Source: Azorhizobium caulinodans ORS 571
GTDB lineage: Bacteria > Pseudomonadota > Alphaproteobacteria > Rhizobiales > Xanthobacteraceae
Direction: 5' to 3'
Assembly: GCF_000010525.1 (NCBI RefSeq)
Contig: NC_009937.1
Location: 1,307,501-1,371,500, forward strand
DNA length: 64,000 nucleotides
A program made the translations under genes and the position numbers. The notes beneath the pieces were generated by a model. It did not search any database. It saw only the letters and a list, made by a program, of their open reading frames with translations, and had not been told where the DNA came from. This document shows positions 54,785-63,557 of the stretch, piece by piece. Within the stretch, counting starts at the first letter, position 1; every line of letters starts with the position of its first letter.

Positions 54785-54886
54785 ATGGTCTATCTGTTTC
54801 TAAATCTCTGGCCCTATGAGCTTCTGGCGCTCGGGCTCGGCTTCGCCACCGTCTATCTGGCGTTCCGTCCGAGGGCGCGCCCATGA
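54785..54886 (+). CDS. 33-residue single-helix membrane peptide
   Basis: A tiny reading frame (MVYLFLNLWPYELLALGLGF...) with one hydrophobic helix and a basic C-terminus (FRPRARP). It sits 9 bp after the repeat-protein gene, and its TGA overlaps the next gene's ATG (ATGA), which supports real, coupled translation. It is below the size limit of most gene callers. No family recognised; a small subunit of a membrane complex with its neighbours is a reasonable inference. Confidence 0.65.
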   Translation: MVYLFLNLWPYELLALGLGFATVYLAFRPRARP

Positions 54887-55449
54887 TCTCGTTCGAAGTC
54901 GACGTCGCCCTGCTGCTGTTCGCCGCCTTCCTCATCGGCGGGGCGGCCGCCTATGGGCTGCGGCTGCGGATGGAGCGCCGGCGGCTGGAACGTCTGGCGC
55001 ATGCGGCGCTGTTCACCATCGATCTGACAGAGCGTCCACGGCCGGCCCCCAGGGTCGCGCCCGCTCCGGAGCCTGTCGCCGCGCCACCCGAGCCGCCGCC
55101 GGCCCCGGAACTCCCCCTCGATCTGCCGCCGACCCCGACGGTCGTGCGCCGCCGTGCGCCGAAGGAGGCGGAGCGCCGGCCGGAGGGCACGCCCGGAACG
55201 CCGCCGCCCCGTCTCGACGCGCCCGAAGGGGCGCCGGATGATCTCAGGCGGATCAAGGGCATCGGCCCGCAGAATGCCCGGCGCCTCAACGAACTCGGCA
55301 TCTACCATCTGCGTCAGATCGCGGCCTGGACGCCCGACGAGGTGCGCTGGGTGGGCGCAGCGCTGGCCTTTCCGGGCCGCATCGAGCGCGAGGGCTGGGT
55401 GGCGCAGGCGCAGGCGCTTGTCGCCGAAGATCAGGGCACGGCGGAGTAG
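54883..55449 (+). CDS. Membrane-anchored helix-hairpin-helix protein
   Basis: A 188-residue protein. An N-terminal helix spans membrane at about 7-27 (VALLLFAAFLIGGAAAYGL). A Pro/Glu-rich linker covers about 50-120. The C-terminal helix-hairpin-helix domain (about 122-180) reads DDLRRIKGIGPQNARRLNELG, IYHLRQIAAWTPDEVRWVG. This HhH form is widespread in Rhizobiales, sometimes annotated as NuoE- or L21-associated; role unknown. It overlaps the 33-residue peptide gene by 4 bp and abuts folK tail to tail with no gap. Confidence 0.8.
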   Translation: MISFEVDVALLLFAAFLIGGAAAYGLRLRMERRRLERLAHAALFTIDLTERPRPAPRVAPAPEPVAAPPEPPPAPELPLDLPPTPTVVRRRAPKEAERRPEGTPGTPPPRLDAPEGAPDDLRRIKGIGPQNARRLNELGIYHLRQIAAWTPDEVRWVGAALAFPGRIEREGWVAQAQALVAEDQGTAE

Positions 55450-55929
55450 TCAGTCCACCCGCTCGATGCCGCTCCGGTCAAGCCGCGCCAGCGCGTCCCG
55501 CGCCCGTGTGCCGGAGATGATGATGTCGGGCGCGATGTCCAGCAGCGGCACCAGCGCGAAGGCGCGCTCCAGCAGGCGCGGATGGGGCAGTTCCAGATCC
55601 GGCTCGCGCACCGTCTCGTCGCCATAGGCGAGGATGTCGATGTCCGCGGTGCGGGGGCCGAAGCGCGCCTCCCGCGCGCGGTCCCGTCCGAGCTGACGTT
55701 CCACATCCAGCGCCAGCGTCAGCAGGGCGCGCGGGGAGGGGGCGCCGGCGACGGCGAGCACCTGGTTGAGATAGGGCGGCTGCGGCACCGGCCCCCAGGG
55801 CGGCGTGCGGTAGAGGGGCGAGCGCGCGCGGATGACCAGCCCGCCCGCCTCCAGCAGCCGGCCGGCTTCGGCAAGGGTCGCGGCCACGTCGCCCACATTG
55901 CCGCCGAGGCAGAGATAGGCGGTGGTCAT
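55450..55929 (-). CDS. folK: HPPK, 2-amino-4-hydroxy-6-hydroxymethyldihydropteridine pyrophosphokinase
   Basis: A 159-residue folate-pathway kinase that pyrophosphorylates the pterin substrate of FolP. It starts MTTAYLCLGGNVGD, and carries RSPLYRTPPWG, NQVLAV and the HPPK signature RFGPRTADIDILAYG, followed by LPHPRLLERAF. ATG overlaps the folP stop (ATGA), so folP and folK are translationally coupled. Confidence 0.96.
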   Translation of the reverse strand: MTTAYLCLGGNVGDVAATLAEAGRLLEAGGLVIRARSPLYRTPPWGPVPQPPYLNQVLAVAGAPSPRALLTLALDVERQLGRDRAREARFGPRTADIDILAYGDETVREPDLELPHPRLLERAFALVPLLDIAPDIIISGTRARDALARLDRSGIERVD

Positions 55930-56762
55930 CGCGCCCGGCGGATGGCTTCGGCCACGCGGGCCGCCTGCACGTGCTCGGCGACGTCATGCACGCGGATGAT
56001 CTCCACCCCCGCCATGATGCCGATGACGTTCGAGGCGATGGTGCCCGGCAGGCGCTCCGTGGGCTGCGTCTCGATGACCTTGCCGATCATGGACTTGCGC
56101 GAGGTGCCGAGCAGCAGCGGCAGGCCGAGCACGCGCAGCTCGGAGAGGCGGGCGCAGGCCGCCAGATTCTGCTCGAACGTCTTGCCGAAGCCGATGCCGG
56201 GATCGAGCACGAGCCGGTTGAGCGGGATGCCGGCCTTGTCGGCTTTCTCCAGCGCCCGCTCGAAGAAGGTGATCATGTCCGCCATGATGTCGATGGCCGG
56301 ATCAATGGCCTCGCGATTGTGCATCAGCACGGCGGCGGCCGCGCTATCCGCCACCACTGCCGGCATGTTGGGATCGAAGGCAAAGCCCCAGATGTCGTTG
56401 ATGATGGCGACGCCCGTCTTCAGCGCCCGGCGGGCCACCTCGGCTTTATAAGTGTCCACGGAGACGAGCACGCCCAGTTCGTCCGCCAGCCCGTCCAGCA
56501 CCGGGGCGATGCGGTCCCATTCCTCGTCATCCGAAATGCGGGTGTGGCCGGGCCGCGTGCTCTCGCCGCCCACGTCGAGAATGTCCGCGCCTTCGCGCAC
56601 AAGGCGGCGGGCGGTCTCGCGCGCGGTCTCGGGCGCAGCGCTGAGTCCTCCGTCCGAGAAGGAATCGGGCGTCACATTGAGGATGCCCATGATCAGCGTG
56701 CGCTCGGAGAGCGGTACCGGTCGGCCGCGGGCGTCGAGGATGTGGGCGGGAAGGGCGGTCAA
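55926..56762 (-). CDS. folP: Dihydropteroate synthase
   Basis: A 278-residue enzyme that joins the pterin and p-aminobenzoate; target of sulfonamides. Signatures are IMGILNVTPDSFSDGG, DVGGESTRPGH, INDIWGF and LDPGIGFGKT. I infer a TTG start (MTALPAHILDARG) with GGAG 8 bp upstream, because the length then equals the family's; an ATG 31 codons earlier would add unrelated residues. folK follows with a 4-bp overlap. FolB is not nearby. Confidence 0.93.
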   Translation of the reverse strand: MTALPAHILDARGRPVPLSERTLIMGILNVTPDSFSDGGLSAAPETARETARRLVREGADILDVGGESTRPGHTRISDDEEWDRIAPVLDGLADELGVLVSVDTYKAEVARRALKTGVAIINDIWGFAFDPNMPAVVADSAAAAVLMHNREAIDPAIDIMADMITFFERALEKADKAGIPLNRLVLDPGIGFGKTFEQNLAACARLSELRVLGLPLLLGTSRKSMIGKVIETQPTERLPGTIASNVIGIMAGVEIIRVHDVAEHVQAARVAEAIRRAR

Positions 56763-56941
56763 GGGCCGGCTCCGTGGGCAGGCGCGGAAGGTATCGCAAC
56801 GAATGCCTCCCTTGGGCGGCCGGCGCAAGCGGGGAGCGGGCGGCTGGGAAGGCATGCGACCTTCGTTGCAGTCCGTCCGGTCTGGGGTTAAGCACCGCCT
56901 GCGCCGCGTTCGGGCGCTTGCGGTTGGGAAGGGACGGGGCC

Positions 56942-57709
56942 ATGCGCATCCTGGTGACGAATGACGACGGCATTCACGCTCCGGGGCTCGACGCCTGTGC
57001 CCGCATCGCCGCCGCCCTCTCCGACGACGTGTGGGTGGTGGCGCCGGAAACCGACCAGTCGGGCGTCGCGCATTCCCTCTCGCTCAACGATCCGCTGCGG
57101 CTGCGCAAGGTGGCGGCGCAGCGCTATGCGGTGAAGGGCACGCCCACCGACTGCGTGATCATGGCCGTGCGGCACGTGCTCATCGACAATCCGCCGGACC
57201 TCATCCTCTCGGGCGTCAACCGGGGCCAGAACATCGCCGAGGACGTGAGCTATTCGGGCACCGTCGCCGGCGCCATCGAGGGCACCATTCTCGGCATTCC
57301 CTCCATCGCGCTCTCGCAGGCCTTCGGGCCGCAGACGCGGGACAATCCTTCCTACCAGACCGCCGAGACCCATGGCCCCGATGTCATACGCACGCTGCTG
57401 GCGGAGGGCATTCCGGCCGGCGTGCTGATCAATGTGAACTTTCCCGACCGCACGCCGGACCAGGTGGCGGGCATCGCCGTGACGGCGCAGGGGCGGCGCG
57501 ACCAGAAGCTGATGCGCATTGATCCGCGGAAGGACGGGCGCGGCAACGACTATTTCTGGATCGCCTTCGAGCGCCGCTCGGCGGACACCGTGCCGGGGTC
57601 GGACCTGCGGGCGCTGGATGAGGGGCGCATCTCGGTGACACCGCTTCGGGTCGAGCAGACCGACGAACCCATGATGACCCGCCTCGCCCAGGTGTTCGAG
57701 GCGCGCTGA
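56942..57709 (+). CDS. surE: 5'/3'-nucleotidase SurE
   Basis: A 255-residue metal-dependent survival-protein nucleotidase. The metal-site N-terminus is MRILVTNDDGIHAPGL. Further motifs are APETDQSGVAHSLSL, GTPTDCV, LSGVNRGQNIAEDVSYSGTVAGAIEG. AGGGACGGGG lies just upstream of the ATG. In many proteobacteria surE is near pcm and nlpD; those are not here. Confidence 0.96.
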   Translation: MRILVTNDDGIHAPGLDACARIAAALSDDVWVVAPETDQSGVAHSLSLNDPLRLRKVAAQRYAVKGTPTDCVIMAVRHVLIDNPPDLILSGVNRGQNIAEDVSYSGTVAGAIEGTILGIPSIALSQAFGPQTRDNPSYQTAETHGPDVIRTLLAEGIPAGVLINVNFPDRTPDQVAGIAVTAQGRRDQKLMRIDPRKDGRGNDYFWIAFERRSADTVPGSDLRALDEGRISVTPLRVEQTDEPMMTRLAQVFEAR

Positions 57710-57941
57710 CCGGCGTTGCGCGGGGCATGCTTCCGCCCTGCGCGCTTTGCTTCTATAAGCCCCAAGCCTTTGGGAACGGACCCTCGGCGACGGCCCTGGC
57801 GGTGATCCGGGGCGGGCGCCGGTCCGTTCAAGGATCGCGCCGGCCGAAGCGGCCCGGCGCGAAACCGTTCTCTTCCGGCCACGGCATCGCCCGTGGGCGG
57901 CGCGTTTTCGCGGGCGTCACGCTCCGCGCAGGGAGGCAGGC

Positions 57942-58238
57942 ATGTCGGGAACCGTGAAGTCGAGCGCCGGGTTGGACGTGCGGCGGCGGCGCATCATCTA
58001 CCGCGCCTGGCACCGGGGCACCCGCGAGATGGACCTCATCATGGGCCGCTTCGCCGATGCCAATATCGAGACCCTCACCGAGGCGGAAGTGGACATCTTC
58101 GAGCACCTTCTGGAGATCGAGGATCCGGACCTGTTCTCCTGGCTCAGCGGCTCGCTGCCGGTGCCTGCGGAACTCGACACGCCCTTCTTCCGCAAGATCC
58201 AGACCTGGCATCTCGCCGGCAATTCCCTGCCGGAGTGA
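57942..58238 (+). CDS. sdhE: Succinate dehydrogenase flavinylation/assembly factor SdhE
   Basis: A 98-residue SdhE (Sdh5/DUF339) protein that promotes covalent FAD attachment to SdhA. The key RGxxE motif is HRGTREMDLIMGRFA. GGGAGG lies 7 bp before the ATG. It sits just upstream of mfd, as in other Rhizobiales. Confidence 0.94.
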   Translation: MSGTVKSSAGLDVRRRRIIYRAWHRGTREMDLIMGRFADANIETLTEAEVDIFEHLLEIEDPDLFSWLSGSLPVPAELDTPFFRKIQTWHLAGNSLPE

Positions 58239-58244
58239 GATCGC

Positions 58245-58270
58245 GCCCCGGCGGCGCCGCCGGGGCCTCT
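58245..58270 (+). terminator. Hairpin after sdhE, possible terminator
   Basis: A perfect 22-bp palindrome GCCCCGGCGGC / GCCGCCGGGGC followed by CTCTTTCC, 6 bp after the sdhE stop and 23 bp before mfd. It may attenuate readthrough from sdhE into mfd. Confidence 0.6.
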
Positions 58271-58289
58271 TTCCATTGGAATATCCCCC

Positions 58290-61200
58290 GTGAAGCGTCC
58301 CCGTTCCCTCGCCGAAGACCTCAAAGCCGGCAATCCTCTGACCCTTTCCCGCGTGCCGGAAGGGATGCAGGGGCTGGTGGTGGCGGACCTCGCCCGCAGC
58401 GTCGCGGCCGGCAAGGATGCGCCCTGGCCGAGCCTCACGGTGGTCTGCCGGGACGGCCAGCGGCTCGCGGCGCTGGAGCGGGGGCTGGCTTTCTTCGCGC
58501 CCGAGATCGAGGTGCTGAGCTTCCCGTCCTGGGACTGCCTGCCCTATGACCGCGCCTCGCCCAATGCCGCCATCACCGCCCGGCGCATGGCAACGCTGGC
58601 GCGCCTTGCCCGCGTGAAGGGCGGCGAGGTGAGCGTGCTGCTCACCACCGTGAACGCCACCGTGCAGCGCGTGCCCGCGCGCGATCTTCTGGCGGCGCAG
58701 TCGCTCTCCGCCCGGCCGGGCAATGCAATCGCCCTCGAAGGCATCGTGGAATGGGCGGAGCGCAACGGCTATCTGCGCACCCCCACCGTGCGCGACACCG
58801 GAGAATACGCGGTGCGCGGCGGTCTCATCGATCTCTATCCGCCGGGACTCGATGCGCCCATCCGCCTCGATTTCTTCGGCGACACGCTGGAGAGCATCCG
58901 CGCCTTCGATCCGGAGACACAGCGCTCGTCCGGCACGCTCCATGCGCTGGAGCTGGTGCCCATGGCGGAGTTCCAGCTCACGACCGACACCATGCGCCGC
59001 TTCCGCATGGCGTATCTGGCGGAGTTCGGCGCCAACACCAAGGGCGACACTCTCTATGAGGCGGTTAGCGAAGGCCGCCGCCATGCGGGCATGGAGCACT
59101 GGCTGCCGCTGTTCCATGCCGGCCTCGACACGCTGTTCGACTATCTCGACCGCACGCCCTTCGTGGTGGAGGCGCAGGTGGAGGATGCCGCGGCCGAGCG
59201 CATCACCCAGATCGGCGACTATTACGACGCCCGCAAGGAGGCGCTGGCCTCCGGCGCGCCCGGCGCCGTGTACAAGCCGCTGCCGCCCGAACGGCTCTAC
59301 CTGACGCAGGACGAGTGGCGCAGCCGCCTGCACGCGCTGCCGCTCACCCGCCTCACCCCCTTCGCGACGCCGGACGGTGGCGCGGGCAAGGTGGTGGACG
59401 TGGGCGGCGTGGAGGGCCGTTCCTTCGCTGCCGAGCGGGCGGACCCGGAGGCCAATGTCTTTGACGCCGCCGTCACCCATGTGCGCGACCTTCAAGGGCG
59501 CGGCAAGAAGGTGATCCTAGCCGGCTGGAGCGAGGGCTCGCGCGAGCGCCTCTCCACCGTGATGGCGGACCATGGGCTGAAGGATCTGGCCCCCATCTCC
59601 AAGTTCGCCACCATCGACGCCATGCCGCGCAACAAGGCGACGCTGGCCATCTACGGGCTGGAGCGCGGCTTCGAGACGCCGGACTTTGCCATCATCGGCG
59701 AGCAGGACATTCTGGGCGATCGCCTCGTGCGGCCCAAGCGCAAGGCGCGCCGGCCGCAGGACGTCATCTCCGAACTGACCTCGCTCACCGCCGGCGACCT
59801 CGTGGTGCATGTGGACCACGGTATCGGCCGCTTCATTGGGCTCAAGGCCATTGAGGCCATGGGCGCGCCGCACGACTGCCTGGAGATCCATTATGCGGGC
59901 GGCGACAAGCTGTTCCTGCCGGTGGAGAATCTCGAACTCCTGACCCGCTACGGCTCGGAGGACACCGAGGCGCAGCTCGACAAGCTGGGCGGCGGCGGCT
60001 GGCAGGCGCGCAAGGCACGCATGAAGAAGCGCATCCGCGAGATGGCGGGTGAGCTGATCAAGATCGCCGCGGCGCGCCAGCTCTCGGAAGCGCCACGCCT
60101 CGTGCCCGCCGCCGGCCTCTATGACGAATTCCGTGCCCGCTTCCCCTATGAGGAGACGGACGATCAGGAAGCTGCCATCTCGGCGGTGCTGGACGATCTT
60201 TCGTCCGGCCATCCCATGGACCGCCTCGTCTGCGGCGACGTGGGCTTCGGCAAGACGGAAGTGGCCCTGCGCGCCGCCTTCGCGGTGGCGCTCTCCGGCA
60301 AGCAGGTGGCGGTAGTGGTGCCCACAACGCTGCTCGCCCGCCAGCATTTCCGCACCTTCTCCGAGCGTTTCAAGGGCCTGCCGGTGAACGTGGCGCAGGC
60401 CTCGCGCATGGTGACGGGCAAGGACCTCACCGCCGTGAAGAAGGGGCTCACCGATGGCACGGTGGACATCGTGGTCGGCACCCACGCCCTGCTGGGCAAG
60501 ACCATCCAGTTCCGGGATCTCGGCCTCGTCATCGTGGACGAGGAGCAGCATTTCGGTGTCGCCCACAAGGAGCGGCTGAAGGCGCTGCGCTCCGAAGTGC
60601 ATGTGCTGACCCTGACCGCGACGCCCATCCCGCGTACGCTGCAACTGGCCATGACCGGCGTGCGTGAGCTTTCGCTCATCGCAACGCCGCCCGTGGATCG
60701 CCTCGCGGTGCGCACCTTCGTGACGCCGTTCGATCCGCTGATCGTGCGCGAGGCGCTGCTGCGCGAGCGCTATCGCGGCGGCCAGAGCTTCTATGTGGTA
60801 CCGCGCATCGACGATCTCGCCGAAGTGCGCGAGTTCCTGGAGAAGTCGGTGCCCGAGGTGAAGGTGGCGGTGGCCCACGGCCAGATGGCGGCGGGCACGC
60901 TCGAAGACATCATGACCGCCTTCTATGACGGCCAGTATGACGTACTGCTCTCCACCACCATCGTAGAAAGCGGGCTGGACGTGCCGAACGCCAACACGCT
61001 CATCGTGCACCGCGCCGACATGTTCGGCCTCGCCCAGCTTTATCAGCTGCGCGGCCGGGTGGGCCGGGCCAAAGCGCGCGCCTATGCGATCTTCTCCGTG
61101 CCGGCCACCAAGCCGATCACCGCGCAGGCTGAGCGGCGGCTCAAGGTGCTCCAGTCGCTGGAGACGCTGGGCGCCGGCTTCCAGCTCGCCAGCCACGACC

Positions 61201-61805
61201 TCGACATCCGCGGCGCCGGCAACCTTCTGGGCGACGAGCAGTCCGGCCACATCAAGGAAGTCGGCTACGAGCTCTATCAGGAGATGCTGGAGGAGGCGAT
61301 CGCCCACCTCAAGGCGGGCATCACCGACTATGTGGACGACAAGTGGTCGCCCAACATCACCATCGGCATGCCAGTGCTGATTCCCGAGGAGTATGTCACC
61401 GACCTGCACGTGCGCCTCGCCCTCTACCGGCGCCTTGCCGACATCACCGAGGATGCCGAGCTTGACGCTTTCGGGGTGGAACTGGTGGACCGCTTCGGCC
61501 CGGCTCCGGAGGAGGTGACCCACCTGCTGCGCCTGTCGCAGATCAAGACGCTTGCCCGCAAGGCGAACGTCGAGAAGGTGGACGCCGGCCCGAAGGGGGT
61601 CGTCCTGGCCTTCCGCGAGAACCAGTTCGCGGACCCCGCCGGCCTCGTCCAGCTCATCAATGCCGAAGGCCCGCAGGCCAAGGTGCGGCCGGACTTCAAG
61701 GTGGTGTTCCTGCGCGACTGGGCGACCGCCGAGGCCCGCCTCAAGGGCACCCTCCAGGTGCTGCGGAAGCTCGCGGGTCTCGTCGAGAAGCGGAAGGTTG
61801 CCTGA
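58290..61805 (+). CDS. mfd: Transcription-repair coupling factor
   Basis: An 1171-residue ATPase that removes stalled RNA polymerase and recruits UvrA to damage. Domains in order: UvrB-like region (1-350), RNA-polymerase-interacting CarD-like domain (about 490-570, with LTAGDLVVHVDHGIGRF), RecG-like helicase (Walker A GDVGFGKTE near 650; DEEQHFG), second helicase domain (TTIVESGLDVPNANTLIVHRAD, QLRGRVGRA) and the C-terminal TRCF regulatory domain. The start is GTG. Length is typical (1150-1180). Confidence 0.97.
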   Translation: MKRPRSLAEDLKAGNPLTLSRVPEGMQGLVVADLARSVAAGKDAPWPSLTVVCRDGQRLAALERGLAFFAPEIEVLSFPSWDCLPYDRASPNAAITARRMATLARLARVKGGEVSVLLTTVNATVQRVPARDLLAAQSLSARPGNAIALEGIVEWAERNGYLRTPTVRDTGEYAVRGGLIDLYPPGLDAPIRLDFFGDTLESIRAFDPETQRSSGTLHALELVPMAEFQLTTDTMRRFRMAYLAEFGANTKGDTLYEAVSEGRRHAGMEHWLPLFHAGLDTLFDYLDRTPFVVEAQVEDAAAERITQIGDYYDARKEALASGAPGAVYKPLPPERLYLTQDEWRSRLHALPLTRLTPFATPDGGAGKVVDVGGVEGRSFAAERADPEANVFDAAVTHVRDLQGRGKKVILAGWSEGSRERLSTVMADHGLKDLAPISKFATIDAMPRNKATLAIYGLERGFETPDFAIIGEQDILGDRLVRPKRKARRPQDVISELTSLTAGDLVVHVDHGIGRFIGLKAIEAMGAPHDCLEIHYAGGDKLFLPVENLELLTRYGSEDTEAQLDKLGGGGWQARKARMKKRIREMAGELIKIAAARQLSEAPRLVPAAGLYDEFRARFPYEETDDQEAAISAVLDDLSSGHPMDRLVCGDVGFGKTEVALRAAFAVALSGKQVAVVVPTTLLARQHFRTFSERFKGLPVNVAQASRMVTGKDLTAVKKGLTDGTVDIVVGTHALLGKTIQFRDLGLVIVDEEQHFGVAHKERLKALRSEVHVLTLTATPIPRTLQLAMTGVRELSLIATPPVDRLAVRTFVTPFDPLIVREALLRERYRGGQSFYVVPRIDDLAEVREFLEKSVPEVKVAVAHGQMAAGTLEDIMTAFYDGQYDVLLSTTIVESGLDVPNANTLIVHRADMFGLAQLYQLRGRVGRAKARAYAIFSVPATKPITAQAERRLKVLQSLETLGAGFQLASHDLDIRGAGNLLGDEQSGHIKEVGYELYQEMLEEAIAHLKAGITDYVDDKWSPNITIGMPVLIPEEYVTDLHVRLALYRRLADITEDAELDAFGVELVDRFGPAPEEVTHLLRLSQIKTLARKANVEKVDAGPKGVVLAFRENQFADPAGLVQLINAEGPQAKVRPDFKVVFLRDWATAEARLKGTLQVLRKLAGLVEKRKVA

Positions 61806-61833
61806 CCTATCTCCTAATATAAATGGAGGTATT

Positions 61834-61887
61834 ATGAGGTTCTTGGCCGAATTTATTGTATCCCGCACGATCGGGATAGCTGAATAA
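61834..61887 (+). CDS. Possible 17-residue peptide after mfd
   Basis: A minimal frame MRFLAEFIVSRTIGIAE in an AT-richer gap. A perfect GGAGGT lies 3 bp before the ATG, which is a slightly short spacing. No family, no conserved context visible. It could be a real micropeptide or a chance match. Confidence 0.3.
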   Translation: MRFLAEFIVSRTIGIAE

Positions 61888-62081
61888 GACCACTAAAGTT
61901 CCCGCCGGCGCTGCTTGCGCGGGTGGTATCGAAGTGATCTATTGCGCGGATTGTAATCTACGACGAATGCGCCGCCGAACCTCTGTGCGCGCACGCGTTA
62001 ACCTCACGGTGCTTTCGGATTTGCCGCCGTTACGTGTGGTGGGCCCGTGCCGTATGGCCATTTGGGGGGAAATTGCGGCCG

Positions 62082-63542
62082 ATGACCGATACTTGGGACC
62101 AGTTTTCTCGCCGGCTCGCTCTGGTTTACGCTCTGGTGGCGTTGGTTGTACTCGTCCTCTATCTGGCGTTCGACTTTCAGCGGTCCTGGTCCCGTTCCGT
62201 TTCGAATCTGCGCGAGCAGGCCGGCGCTGCCCTATCCTGGGCCGAGCGCGGGATGGATGCCGCCTCCGAGGCCATGTCCTCGGCCGCTACGGCCGGCTCC
62301 AGAGCCTGCGTCGCCGGGGCCGTGGAGCCCCGCGTGCTCTCCCACATGCTCAACGTGCCGCTCGACCGCGTGACCATCGCGACCGGCGGGCGCGTGCTGT
62401 GTGAATGGACGGCGCCCCAATCCACGCTCACGGCCTGCAGCACCGGCCAGCAGGCGGCAATGGCCATTTCGCGCACGCAGGATGATGTCACGGCGACCGC
62501 CCGCATCTATCCCGCCTGCATGCTCGCGCCCTTCGCGCTCTCGGTCGACGGCGTGGGGCTGGGCCTGCGGGAGAAACGCGAGCGCCGGGCCGCGGGTGAG
62601 CCGGATGCCCTGCTCACGCTGACCTCGGCGCGGTGGCCCGTGCAACTGGACGTGAGCGCTCCCCCTTACTGGCTCCTGCGCCGCTGGATGGCCGATCTGC
62701 CGCTGCAGATCGGCTTTTTTGCACTCGTGGGCCTTGCCATCTATTTCGGCCCGCTCGCCGCGCTGCGCCGCCGGCTCTCCATCGAGGGGCAGGTGCGCAC
62801 GGCGCTGAAGCGGGGCGAGTTCTTCCTCACGTATCTGCCGACCATCGAGGTCAACACCGGCCATTGGCTCGGGGTGGAGGCGCTGATGCGCTGGCGGCAC
62901 AGCCGCCATGGCCTGCTTCAGCCGGCGGCTTTCATTCCCTGGATCGAGCGCAGCCCGCTGATCCACGACACCACCAGCTGGGTGTTGCGGCAGGCGGCGA
63001 GCGATCTCGCCCGCATGAATGAACTCCATCACGAGCTTTATGTCGGCATCAACCTGCCGCCGAACCAGCTCAGCGACGAGCGGGTGGTGGACGCGGCCCT
63101 GGATGCCTTCGGCAACGACCAACTGTGCCTGTGCCGCGTGATGTTCGAGCTCACCGAGCGCGAGACGACGGATTATGCCTCCCCCGAGGTGCAGCGCGTG
63201 GTGGCGCGGCTGCGCGAGCGGGGAGCCCAGTTCGCGCTGGACGATTTCGGCATCGGCTTCTCCAATCTGGCGTCGCTGGCCCTGCTGGAGATCGATTTCA
63301 TCAAGGTGGACAAGAGCTTCATTCAGGAACTGGAGCGGCGGGGTACGGACCCGAACATTGTCGACTCCATCGTCCATGTGGCCCGCGAGTTCGGTGTCGG
63401 CATCATCGCCGAGGGCATCGAGACGGAGCGCCAGCTCGATCGTATCCGGCGCATCGGCATCCGCATGGCGCAGGGCTTCCTTTTCTTCCGTCCCATGGAG
63501 GTGGAAGCGACCCTCGACCAACTGCGGCTCCAGACGCAATAG
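62082..63542 (+). CDS. EAL-domain cyclic di-GMP phosphodiesterase
   Basis: A 486-residue membrane protein. Transmembrane helices are at about 12-30 and 206-222. The periplasmic part between them holds Cys76, Cys107 and Cys119 (CVAGAV, LCEW, ACSTGQQ), resembling the redox-sensing CSS-motif region, although the CSS triplet itself is not present. The EAL domain has all metal and catalytic residues: EALMRW (266-271), GINLPP, FELTE (355-359), DDFGIGFSN (387-395), KVDKSF (408-413) and AEGIE. It should hydrolyse c-di-GMP and counter the two cyclases in this window. Confidence 0.93.
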   Translation: MTDTWDQFSRRLALVYALVALVVLVLYLAFDFQRSWSRSVSNLREQAGAALSWAERGMDAASEAMSSAATAGSRACVAGAVEPRVLSHMLNVPLDRVTIATGGRVLCEWTAPQSTLTACSTGQQAAMAISRTQDDVTATARIYPACMLAPFALSVDGVGLGLREKRERRAAGEPDALLTLTSARWPVQLDVSAPPYWLLRRWMADLPLQIGFFALVGLAIYFGPLAALRRRLSIEGQVRTALKRGEFFLTYLPTIEVNTGHWLGVEALMRWRHSRHGLLQPAAFIPWIERSPLIHDTTSWVLRQAASDLARMNELHHELYVGINLPPNQLSDERVVDAALDAFGNDQLCLCRVMFELTERETTDYASPEVQRVVARLRERGAQFALDDFGIGFSNLASLALLEIDFIKVDKSFIQELERRGTDPNIVDSIVHVAREFGVGIIAEGIETERQLDRIRRIGIRMAQGFLFFRPMEVEATLDQLRLQTQ

Positions 63543-63557
63543 CGTACGGGTCGCCGC

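Noticed and set aside
59517-61868. A 783-codon minus-strand frame opposite mfd
   Set aside because: Antisense shadow with the same compositional signature; mfd on the plus strand is complete and conserved.
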